From Branchiostoma floridae (lineage: Eukaryota; Chordata; Leptocardii; Amphioxiformes; Branchiostomatidae): 64,000 bases of DNA. Position 1 is the stretch's first letter. Each line of letters opens with the position of its first letter. The stretch lies in assembly GCF_000003815.2 (NCBI RefSeq), contig NC_049979.1, positions 4,543,293-4,607,292 on the forward strand. The letters are read 5' to 3'. Positions 41,399 through 51,032 of the stretch are shown piece by piece. A program made the position numbers and the translations under genes. The notes under the pieces were generated by a model. That model searched no databases. It saw only the letters and a list, made by a program, of their open reading frames with translations, and was not told where the DNA came from.

Positions 41399-43823
41399 TT
41401 AGCCTTTCAGCTTCTTTTTGTGCTTTGGACGATGTCTGACAGACTTGTCTTTATCTGCAGGTGCTGGTATAAAAATACTTGAACTCAGTTGATGATTTTT
41501 GCTGGAGTGAGTATCGTTTGAGGTAGATCGACTAAGCTTGCTTTTCCTGTGATCATCACTGCTGCTTTTCTTTCTTTTCCTCTTCTTCGATATTTTCCGT
41601 TTTTCCCGCTGCTCAGAGCTATCTGAGTCACCAGAATGTTTCCTTTTCTTTGATATATCTTTCTTCTTTGCTTTCTTCTTCTTTCTAGTTGGGAGAAAAG
41701 ATACATCGTATAAGTCACTTAAAAATTAGGGTCAATGCACATTGGAAAGTACAATACATTTCTTATCAAAAGGTGGACATAACAGATCATCAATCTGAAG
41801 GACTATTTGAAATGTATATTAATATTCCAAAAATTTCCAATCATGAGAAATAAACAAGATGAGACACAGGATTCAGGATAACAAGTGAGCAACTGACTTG
41901 CGTCTTTTACTCCTACTTCTGTCTTCACACTCCTCCGCGCTTGAAGAACTACTGAAAGCATCAGGGTACAACTCCTTAAAGCCACCATGTCCCCATCTGT
42001 AAAAAGAAATAGTACAAAATATTGTCAACAGCAAGAACCTACTGAGATGTCCCTTCTAACCAAGGAGGTTTTTAAACTTGTTCTAACCTTTTATACCTCC
42101 AACACTTAAACAAACAGTTAACTTCATCATCACATTTTTCACATGTCTCTACCTTTTACTTTTTTTAAACTTACCAGAAGAAGTTTATGAAAGGGATAGA
42201 GAGTTTTGCCACAATAGATAGAGACATAGGAAAAAGATCAACAAAAGAGAAGTTTCAATAATGACATGATCAGGACAAGGCTGAATGACATCTCTCCATT
42301 CAAGAAGATACCTGTCTGGATCTGCCTCTTCTGCCTCATACAACTTCTTGGTCCAATAGGAGCCGCCTGGAGAGACTCCCCCAGAAGTCTTGACTTTCGT
42401 GTCAGCTCTTCTGTCACTTCTCATCTGGCCACTGCAAATATAAGTATAAAATACATGTGTGGTAAGGGGGTCTACAGACATTGTTTCATTTTAAGTTTTA
42501 GATATAGAACCTGAACTTCCCCTCTGTGCAATGATAGTCACACTCACACTATGGACATGCATACATGATTGTACTTTGCCACTACCAACTGCCTTGAGTG
42601 ATAAGCCAACGTAGCCAAAATTTGTAAACTTGGGGCCTGTTAAAACTTATTGCTTCTAGGCTGGATTTCCAAGCATTGCTGCACCAGAAAATGCTGTGAT
42701 AATATTTGCTATAAAGGGCTGAGTGTGGCAATGACAACAAAGTAGCCTGGACGCCAGACTTTTTCCAGGGCCTACACAGTCCAGATCCTTGGCTCTAGGA
42801 CCAAAGCACACCTTCTGTATGGTGATGTGTCCTTCCTCCTAGTCTCCATCTCCTTATACTGTCTCCACATCTCCGACTCCTCATGTACCTGTAAGTACAC
42901 ATGTGTTCAAAATAAATGTACCACAACAACTGGGAGCCAGGAAAAAAATACATATTTGCAGTGTAAGTATGGAGCTCAAAGATTAAAATAATGTGTATGT
43001 AAACGTACAGTCAAACCTGTCTATAGCAGCCACTCAAGGGACTGGAGAAATATGGCCACTATAGAGAAAATGTTAATCAATTGACCATGAGCAAGCTACA
43101 CATGATTTCAGTTCCCACTAATCTTTCTCAGCAAGTAACATTGTCTCGATCAGTAAATTCACCCACAAAAACTTGCACTTTAATGCTCAAGTCATGCATA
43201 CCTAGCCTGAGTATCATCCTCCGTAGTAACCGCTGGGTCAGGACTTTATTTTGCTAAAAAAACTCGTGAGCCAGCGTTTACTANNNNNNNNNNNNNNNNN
43301 NNNNNNNNNNNNNNNNNNNNNNNNNNNNNNNNNNNNNNNNNNNNNNNNNNNNNNNNNNNNNNNNNNNNNNNNNNNNNNNNNNNTAATGCATACCTTCTGC
43401 TACCGCCAAAATGACCCTGTCAGGAACTCCGAATCCTCGCAAACTACAATTTCAAACTCGATGCAGGGTGACATAAGGCTGCAGTATGGTTGAAATAGGC
43501 AGTGTTTCTGTATGTACGGGACCGGAAATCGTGTGGCCCTGGCCGCGTTGGACAGATGGCCGCTAAGCCTATTTCTTAATGAAGTTAATCATTACCAATC
43601 CAAGGGACCGACAAAAAGTGGCCACTATGGCCAGGTGGCCGCTATGCAAAGGTGGCCGCTAATACAGGTTTGACTGTATAAGCTTTTTTATTATTCGCAT
43701 TATTACCAAAAAACTTAGAGCCCTTCAATCCAGATTCCTCACCTTGTTCATGCTTTCTGTGTGCCTGATGACATTTTTGAGCAGCTGCTTGTCTATCGAT
43801 GTCCTTCCTCTGTAACCAGCCAT
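41399..43823 (-). CDS. NKAPD1: NKAPD1-like (C11orf57) lysine/serine-rich protein, complete
   Basis: Orthologue of a poorly characterised vertebrate protein related by name to NKAP; function unknown, probably nuclear. Exons on the minus strand: 43823-43743, 42888-42812, 42431-42312, 41996-41898, 41684-41399; total 663 nt, 220 aa (human about 290). Conserved blocks against the human protein: LLKNVIRHTESMNK at 14-27, EESEMWRQYKEME, MRSDRRADT followed by SYWTKKLYEAEEADPDR, and RWGHGGFKELYP at 93-104. The last exon is very basic (KKKKAKKKDISKKRKH and more) with Ser/Asp-rich stretches and ends KHKKKLKG. That suggests nuclear localisation and RNA or chromatin contact, which is inference. The gene lies head-to-head with PIH1D2, as in human 11q23. 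Confidence 0.88.
43203..43385. mobile_element. MITE family C copy containing an assembly gap
   Basis: Left end TAGCCTGAGTATCATCCTCC at 43203. After the gap only the last two bases (TA) remain before ATGCATACC (43386-43394), which repeats ATGCATACC at 43194-43202. This perfect 9-bp duplication identifies the element although most of it is in the gap. Confidence 0.8.
43284..43383. other. Assembly gap (100 N)
   Basis: One hundred N inside a family C MITE. By comparison with the 402- and 412-bp copies, the true gap may be about 300 bp. Confidence 0.99.
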
Positions 43824-44796
43824 GGTGATGTCAAGAGGTACCACTGCTTAAGTGTGAAAGCGAAAACCAATGGGGAAGAAACAGTATTTTGTCATCATAA
43901 TTATAACGATGATGATAACAATAACAATAAACGTTCCATCAGTCACCTAAAAAAAATTATGTGAATGTGGATTTCAAAATAGACACAGAATCACACAGTC
44001 AGCATTCCTATCGTTAATGTTCGTGCAAATTAACGGTGATTGATAAGAAGCCCCTGGATATAAGGTCTAAATTATGCTGTACCATGATACAGTAGTGGCC
44101 AGAAAAAAATGGTAAAGATACCCCCCCCCCCCCCCCCCAAAAAAAAAAACAAGAGCCATCCAAAATTCAATCTCAATCAATTACTGAGTTATGAATGATA
44201 ATCTATGGGTGCGAAGCCAACGCAAAAATGTACGAATTATTACATGAAATACCTTAGTTACACAGTATCTGTAGCCCAGATCGTGTCTAATTTGGGAGAG
44301 AGTACTATCAAAGACTGAAAGAGGGGATGTAACAACAGCCACAAACATCATCTGTCGGGCATGCTTCGGGTTTCCGGTCAGATTTGTCCCGAGTCTTGTG
44401 CTTCTTACAAGTTGTCTAAAGCTTTCCCAGCTAACTTCGTTACCTCATGCGCTCACCTCACACAGCTACAACGTTCAGGTTTCACGCGTTTCACCACACA
44501 ACATAATTTTTGTTTTGCGTAGCACACGTCCGAAAGAGCAGCACAGCTGACACTAGCGTCAAAACGTGTATACGTGATGACCTTACACACATTTTCTGAT
44601 GACGTATACAACAGAACGCTGTATCTGATGACGTTTACACAACAGCACGCTGTATCTAGGGTACGGCTGAAAGCAAGGGTTGAACGAGTCCCTTTTCGAA
44701 ATGTCTCACCTGCCGGAAGAGGTTATCACCCTGTTTTTTTTGCGCCGGAGAATCGACAAAATAATACAATGCTTGACATTGGCAGGGAATGGGAAC

Positions 44797-44896
44797 NNNN
44801 NNNNNNNNNNNNNNNNNNNNNNNNNNNNNNNNNNNNNNNNNNNNNNNNNNNNNNNNNNNNNNNNNNNNNNNNNNNNNNNNNNNNNNNNNNNNNNNN
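44797..44896. other. Assembly gap (100 N)
   Basis: One hundred N, followed directly by a run of 15 G. Confidence 0.99.
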
Positions 44897-45372
44897 GGGG
44901 GGGGGGGGGGGTCCCGACAACGGATTTACACTGAATTCAAAAGAACCCCCTACGTATTACGCTAAATCAAGGAAGGCAATTACACGAAATTTGTTCGCCT
45001 CGCGATTTACACTGAAGTCAAAAGAACCCCCTACGTATTATGCTAAATCAAGGAAGGCAGTTACACGAAATTTGTTCGCCTCGCTACGAATTACGTAGAT
45101 AAGCCCGACAACGATTTACACTGAATTCAAAAGAACCCCCTACGTATTACGCTAAATCAAGGAAGGCAATTACACGAAATTTGTTCGCCTCGCGATTTAC
45201 ACTGAAGTCAAAAGAACCCCCTACGTATTATGCTAAATCAAGGAAGGCAGTTACACGAAATTTGTTCGCCTCGCTACGAATTACGTAGATAAGCTGGTTT
45301 TCTCTACGAGTTACGGGAAATTAAGATAGGCTGCCAACGCCTTACGGAAAAGAGCATGCAGACCCTCATAAT
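44897..45372. mobile_element. Element with G run, internal tandem units and GCATGCAGACC end
   Basis: A G run and 'TCCCGACAAC' lead into two nearly identical 190-bp units, 44913-45103 and 45104-45293. Each unit consists of two subunits of about 85 bp (ACTGAATTCAAAAGAACCCC and on to TTCGCCTCGC). It ends 'CCTTACGGAAAAGAGCATGC' plus AGACCC. A single-unit version lies inverted at 53618-53835. Confidence 0.75.
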
Positions 45373-45383
45373 AAGTAACACTA

Positions 45384-46112
45384 GTGTAAAAGGCATAATT
45401 TTAAGTCCGCGGGATTTACTTTCGTGGTGGTGGTATTAAGTTTGCGGTAGCACCAGACTGTAGTCCCATACTAACGTAAGGTTACCAGTTAATGGTCGAA
45501 TTATGGAAAATGATTATTGTTCTGAAATGCCTAGGCAGAATTAAATATTTAACCCATTTGAAGAAACAGTAGTTTGTCTGTTAAAAAAGTGCATGGTAAT
45601 TTATTTCTTCCCTCCATCTTTGGTTGCGCACCAGCATGTAATTGGCAGTGAAGAATTGTTCTAGGGTGACCAATTAACGGTCACTTGAGTCTTTCTCCCT
45701 GTAGTGCCCTACCTATTACCACACATATTCAAACACTTGCTGCAAAATACTACAGAAGTGGTAAGCAAACAAACCACGGTAAAATGTTTTTGTCTACCCC
45801 ACCATCGCCTGCAGTAGCACCCTAGTGATGAATGAGGTTGGACCGCCGAATTTGCCTCAGTAGAACGTCACGTAAAGTCGACACAGGCACCATGGGCGGC
45901 GGGCCCATGATCATCCATGAAAATTGTGCAATATCTATTGCAATGGTTTTCAATGTGAATAACACACTTATAGCTTTATTATCATTAATAAATTTTTGCA
46001 TGATGCAACTTGAAATGCAATCATGTCGCTAACTGACCGTTAATTGGTCCTGCACGTAAACTGGTAACCTTACGTTAGTACTATAATGGAAAAACGTTCT
46101 CAGTGGTTTTAA
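45384..46112. mobile_element. Decayed MITE family B copy interrupted by another element
   Basis: The left half, 'TTAAGTCCGCGGGATTTACT' to 'CACCAGACTGTAGTCCCATA', and the right piece, 'CTATAATGGAAAAACGTTCT', match the copy at 59178-59379. The host motif CCATA|CTATAATGG is split by the 608-bp insert at 45471-46078. The right end is truncated. Confidence 0.75.
45471..46078. mobile_element. 608-bp non-autonomous element (CTAACGTAAGGTTACCAGTT ends)
   Basis: Ends CTAACGTAAGGTTACCAGTT / AACTGGTAACCTTACGTTAG, with TA at 45469-45470 and 46079-46080. Removing it and one TA restores the family B consensus. Internal GACCAATTAACGGTCA (about 45670) recurs inverted near 46034. The longest internal frame (66 codons) has no recognisable features. 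Confidence 0.9.
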
Positions 46113-46173
46113 TTTCTCTTGTGTAGTACAAAAGTCCGAAATGATGAAAAGATTTCATAATTTTTATCTACAG

Positions 46174-47899
46174 AAACATCTGCAGGAAAATGGACCAGCT
46201 AAGGGTGCTAGAGTCCTGTACCTGAATATCTGCAGCTTTGACAAAGTGCCATCACCCAAGACAGACCAGGACCCCGTCCCTGTGAGTGGTGGGAAGATGT
46301 CAACTGGGACAGATGACCAAGGTATTTCACACACATACCTGAAATGATATATTAACCTGTTGTTGTATTATTGCTTATTTACATACTAGTACTTGATAAG
46401 GTCACCTCAAACAGTTTACTATTTGAACCAGGAGCTCAACTGAGATTCTGTGAGAAGCTGCTACCAATACAAATACCCCTTTTATGAAGTAAACACTGTT
46501 TGTATTTACCTTTACCTGTCAATAGAGGCATTCAATTCACCTATGATCGATTCTCTTTAAAATCCTATGTCACTCTCCTGCGTTAGCACACTGACATAGA
46601 CATTTGGCTACCAATTCTCTATTCGTTTAGGTACTAGGCAGCAGGGAGAAAATGAAACACTAGAAGCCGTAGAAGGATAGAATTTCCACTTCAGTTCAGT
46701 TGCACTGTTCCATTGTCATTGAATGGACACATGGAGAGGTGATGTGATTTTTCCCTGTTTTCACTGTTCAGGGTTGTATGCTGCTGTTCCCATCGTCTTC
46801 AATCCCTCCGTGTTACAAGAAGTGACAAAAGACAAGACAGCAGAGAACATGCTGGTCAACCTTGCTCTGGAGTATGTGCAACATCAGCACCAACTGACAT
46901 TGTCATCAAAGTTTGTTAGATGTAAAGAGAAGATGAAAGGTGATTACAAGACTCTGGTCAAAGCCTTCCAACAGCTGTCTAAGAAAAGTGAACCCTCAGG
47001 ACCTGTCGGACCAGCAGATGTCTTAGACTCGCCACAATCAGTCCTCCACCAGCTGTCAAACCTGTCAACGGAAAATGAAGACAAAGATGAGCCAGTTATC
47101 TCACTAGTGTCTGAAGACAAACCTACAGGGAAATCCAAGTTGATAGAGGAAATTTCCAGTACAGAGATACAGCTTACCAAGCCTGACTTTCAGCTTACAG
47201 CGAAGGTAAATTGGGACACTAATTAGCATTAACTTACTTTGTTTCCATTAAGCATATGATACAACAATCATTGCTTTATGACTGTAGCTGCTGAATTGGT
47301 GTCATCATTAATAATTCTAGTGCATATTTTTTGTATAGGAGGCAGAGGGATCAAAGGCAAAGAGACTTGTGCTGAAGATTAAACTTCCTCTGGTCAGGAG
47401 TGTGTCTGACTGTGAGCTAGACATCTCAGAGGTGTGTTTTATGTTTCAGAAACACGAATTGTGGAACTTATGATTGGTGCAGCTTCATTGCTGAGTCAAC
47501 TGCTTCTCATGTTAACCAAACAGTGTAAAGTTTGTCCTCTGACAAATCAATTTTGTTTTTAGTGAATTAAATTGCATGTTGTGGGAAACGTCATCCCGTG
47601 TTTATCATATGTTGTTGGACTAGCATTCCTCATAACCATCTGGCCTGACCCTTGCACGATAGCTATTACAGAGATCGGACCGGGGTCTGGGATCCAGGCT
47701 ACATTCCTCATTGAGTTTGAAAGTCTTGTGTCCAATGCAGGATGATGTGGTGTTGGAAGTTCCTGGGAAGTACCGACTGGAGACCACCCTGCCACAGAGC
47801 ATAGATGAGGAACGTGCGACTGCCAAGTTCAGTGTGAAGACATCTTCATTAACAGTCACTATGCCTATCAAAATGCACTCCAATGGCCAACAATCCTGA
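46174..47899 (+). CDS. PIH1D2: PIH1D2, PIH1 domain-containing protein 2 (5' end missing)
   Basis: R2TP/HSP90-type co-chaperone family member, linked with assembly of axonemal dynein arms. Exons: 46174-46321, 46772-47205, 47339-47431, 47741-47899 (stop TGA); 834 nt, 277 aa, in frame. Human PIH1D2 has 315 aa, so about 40 N-terminal residues are not found. The first readable block is KHLQENGPAKGARVLYLNIC, then VPSPKTDQDPVPVSGG and VFNPSVLQE (PIH1 domain). KLIEEISSTEIQ is the strongest match to the human protein. The C-terminal CS-like domain has VLKIKLPLVRSVSDCELDIS and ATAKFSVKTSSLTVTMP. The missing exon may be in the gap at 44797. Divergent neighbour of NKAPD1. Confidence 0.9.
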
Positions 47900-48351
47900 C
47901 AACCTCCGGGGAACCTAATGCAAGATGTGTGCTGCACATATCTCCTGTGAAAGATTGTTGTCAATTGCAAATGAAGACCTTATTCCACAGTGTTTCTATA
48001 CCAAGTTGCCTTACACCATCAAAAGTGGATGATGAATCCTAAGTGTGATTATCTTAAGATATTAAGTTTTAAAACTCAAATTGATGAAATAGCAGTACAT
48101 ATAAAGAAGCAATCTGATGACCAACAATTTTGATGAATGATAAACTGGACAGTGAGTGTGTGTATGTGTGTGTGTGAGTACATTTTAGCAATAGATATAT
48201 GAATTTTTTCAACAGATTGATGAAGTTGTATGTACAATTTGTATTGTATTATCGAGAGAATGTTGAACATTTGTAAATGTACCTTGTTGAGGCAACATTA
48301 TGTTGCAAGGCAGTGAAGATTCAGTAGGTTGATTTTTACCCATATAATGTA

Positions 48352-48357
48352 AATAAA
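48352..48357 (+). terminator. Candidate PIH1D2 polyadenylation signal
   Basis: AATAAA in 'AATGTAAATAAACCAAAT', 453 bp after the stop codon. Confidence 0.5.
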
Positions 48358-48552
48358 CCAAATCAAGCTCTTTTTCTATCTTAAGGGGTTTTATCAGTTT
48401 AATAAATTTCTATGCAATTTCAGACACAGTTTATGAAGATTTTCTCTTTATAACAATGTGTTCAGTACTTTGCTGAACCAAGGACTTGACCGAACCAGGC
48501 AACTTGTGTTTGACAAGTGTTACAACTATCAATATGATAAGCACTTAACATC

Positions 48553-49427
48553 CATTGGCATAATACCGGTCGGTTTACTGCAATTTCTCAAGCAATGCTA
48601 ATTTGGCAAATGATCAATGCATCATTTTCTCCAGTTACATGTTGCTGTTACAGCTTACCTTTGCCACTTCTTCTGTGTAAATTATTTTGTCTCTCTGGTC
48701 CTGCTAAAAACATAATATCGTAATTGGAACACTCCGCGGAATTGCACGGAGAACGGGCGCGTGGTTGGAAGGGGGTGCACTATACCGGCCGAACGAAACA
48801 CGGCACAATTAACTGTCTCTATGTACCTTCATACATCCTCTGTTGTTCCTTTCTTTCCTGTTAGTATTTGCACAAAACAAAAATCTGCATGAGCATACAA
48901 AAAGTCATGAGAAAATGGGCGTATACTGACAAGAATTTTCATTTAATTTTGGTCCGTCACAACCGCTATGACGTAAAACTTTACTGCTGGCCGTAGCATT
49001 AAAAATGGCGGGAAAATGGCGGCGTACGTTCAATTTGACCCATTCAGCCGTAGATCCGGGCGATAATGCAACGGTTCCTCACACTTTTACACGAGTTGTA
49101 GGTCACCAAAAGAAATTCAAGATTGCTGTTGAATCATGCTCGTCTTGTGCCGTGAGCACATGTGATTATTATCTACAAATCTGGCGATGAACGTGACAGT
49201 GTGTTTGTCCCACGACGAGCTCGCCTGCCCCGAAAATGACCTGAAAACTTTTGGCCTTGTTGTCTTCGAATGCATTGTTATCGATGCTTTGTAAATGATG
49301 TATTGGACACCTAGATGTCTGAAGTGTGCATACCTCAGAAATAAGTCTTGTTGCATGTGTAGATCTCTTTAAGTTCCACTATTTTTAATCGACCGGTATA
49401 AGGCTTATGACCGGTATTATGCCAATG
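48553..49427. mobile_element. Non-autonomous element with CATTGGCATAATACCGGTC ends
   Basis: CATTGGCATAATACCGGTC at the left and GACCGGTATTATGCCAATG at the right are perfect inverted repeats 875 bp apart. The interior includes two ATGGCGG motifs at about 49003-49022 and a 61-codon frame (49005-49190) of no recognised type. Target duplication not clear. Confidence 0.65.
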
Positions 49428-51032
49428 CATGTTATATGGAGTAACTCATTGATGTTGCTTACTATTCTAGTATTCAAGAATTTCATCAATTTCATCAATT
49501 TAAGACAGTCTGTGGCTTTGGGTAAAAGTTGTCATTTGTTCCAACCTAAAATAATTTTTTAACAGCAAATTTGAATCAGTGAGCTCGAATATTCTTAACC
49601 TTGTTTCACACCTACAGAGTCGTCCAAAAACAGAAAACACGTGTATTGTGGATTTGAGCGTCAAGAACTTGTTAGCAACTTTCAAAAATGGCGCCACTTT
49701 CCACAAATTTTATTGGCTAGTTTGGATCTCGTTCCCAGAGTTAGCTCCCCCGGGGCGTAAACAGCCCTGCGTACGAGAGTAGAACCGAGACGACCCCTGC
49801 ATGTGGAACACACGGCAGCTGCAGCTGATACAGGTGTGCACAACATTTTAGCGACTTAATCAGAACGTGCGCCATTTCTGACAACTCCTGAGGTTGTTTG
49901 TTGGCTCGTAGTGTTGATCGAATAGATAAGCTGATGACTGTCTAACGTTAAATGCCATATAAAGTTGGGAAGGCCCGGCTAAAAATTATGGGGAGGGGGG
50001 CGGAGCGAGGGGGATCCGATCGAAAACACCTGTGAAGGGTTAGATTATGCATCCAGGAATCGGAGACTGTGCAGCGTTAAGACGCGGAGTTACCGTTATT
50101 GTTGCACGCATGTAGTGATAAACAGTGCAGTGCCTTTTCATGAAATTTTAAGCTTAACTCAAATAGCGCAACGACATAAATTTGTCAGCACGATCTGAAC
50201 TTTGTTTACTTCAAGGGTAAGGTTAGAGAAGTGTCAAAATCTTTAAGGACTTTCTTTATGCGTTGATGTTTACATTATTTCATGTCTGACTTTATTTCAT
50301 CAGCTGTACAGTAATGCAAAGAGAAGGTAAAGAAAAGAATGCAGAAATATACATTATTTATTTATCATTATAATTGATACATAATGATGACCTTAACATT
50401 CTTTGTTGATGTTTTTGTTACAGTATTTTGCTTTGCATTTGATATTACAAGAGTTCATGAGTTTGTAAGAATCACAGATGCTTCCATCATTGCTTCTCTT
50501 AATATGTATCAATCATTTTTCAGTTGTACAATCATGTGCTCTGATTTACAATTATGAATAGTATGAACTTAATTTGAAATTGAAGTAAGAAGATTATTAA
50601 TTGTAACATTACTGACTCTCATGGCAAACAGCACAGATTTTGCAAACTTATCTGGTCCACTCTCATTTGAGACCATGCAAGGCCTGACTGACCTTTGGTT
50701 CATTTAGAACAAACACCAGGTAGTGTCCTAATTGTCTGACCATCTATGCCTTAACCAGTGACCAACGACTGCAAGATTACAAACAAGGGCACAGGACACT
50801 ACAATATACAGTTCCAACCATTTTGAAAATGACCACTATCAATAAAAAGAATTAGATGTGAATGGCATTGATGGCTAGTACTACTTTTCCAACACTTCCA
50901 TCAAAATTTAATAAACAGCATTAGCTGCTTAGACCCTATCACATCCTGAAAAAGCTAGAACTCGCGGCATGCTACACATATTATGTAGCATTTTTTCAGT
51001 TACATGGTTCAGATATCCGTTCTACAGTGAAG

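Larger units (their letters stand above)
43008..43676. mobile_element. MITE with CAGTCAAACCTGT ends and TA sites, hit by a family C element
   Basis: Ends CAGTCAAACCTGTCTATAGC / AATACAGGTTTGACTG, flanked by TA at 43006-43007 and 43677-43678. The interior has many GTGGCCACTAT/GGTGGCCGCTA motifs. A second element with its own 9-bp duplication and an N gap lies inside. NKAPD1 intron 1. Confidence 0.85.
43824..46173. promoter_or_regulatory. Region between the NKAPD1 start and the first readable PIH1D2 exon
   Basis: Should hold the divergent promoter and the missing 5' exon(s) of PIH1D2. At 44596-44655 a 29-31 bp unit 'CTGATGACGTATACAACAGA'-type occurs twice, each with a TGACGT half-CRE. A C17/A10 run lies at 44121-44149. 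The rest is MITEs, a tandem repeat and a gap. Confidence 0.4.
47900..51032. other. PIH1D2 3' flank and PUMY 5' flank
   Basis: AATAAA at 48352-48357 is the likely PIH1D2 polyadenylation signal. A large inverted-end element fills 48553-49427. The GC-richer stretch 49730-50010, with CCCCCGGGGCG and GGGGGGCGGAGCG (GC-box-like), is the best candidate for the PUMY promoter. Remaining sequence is AT-rich without genes. Confidence 0.4.

Noticed and set aside
44574-45098. Open frame across the N gap
   Set aside because: Half of it is N and the rest is a tandem repeat.
49005-49190. Small open frame MAGKWRRTFNLTH
   Set aside because: Lies inside an inverted-repeat element; no similarity recognised and no splice context.
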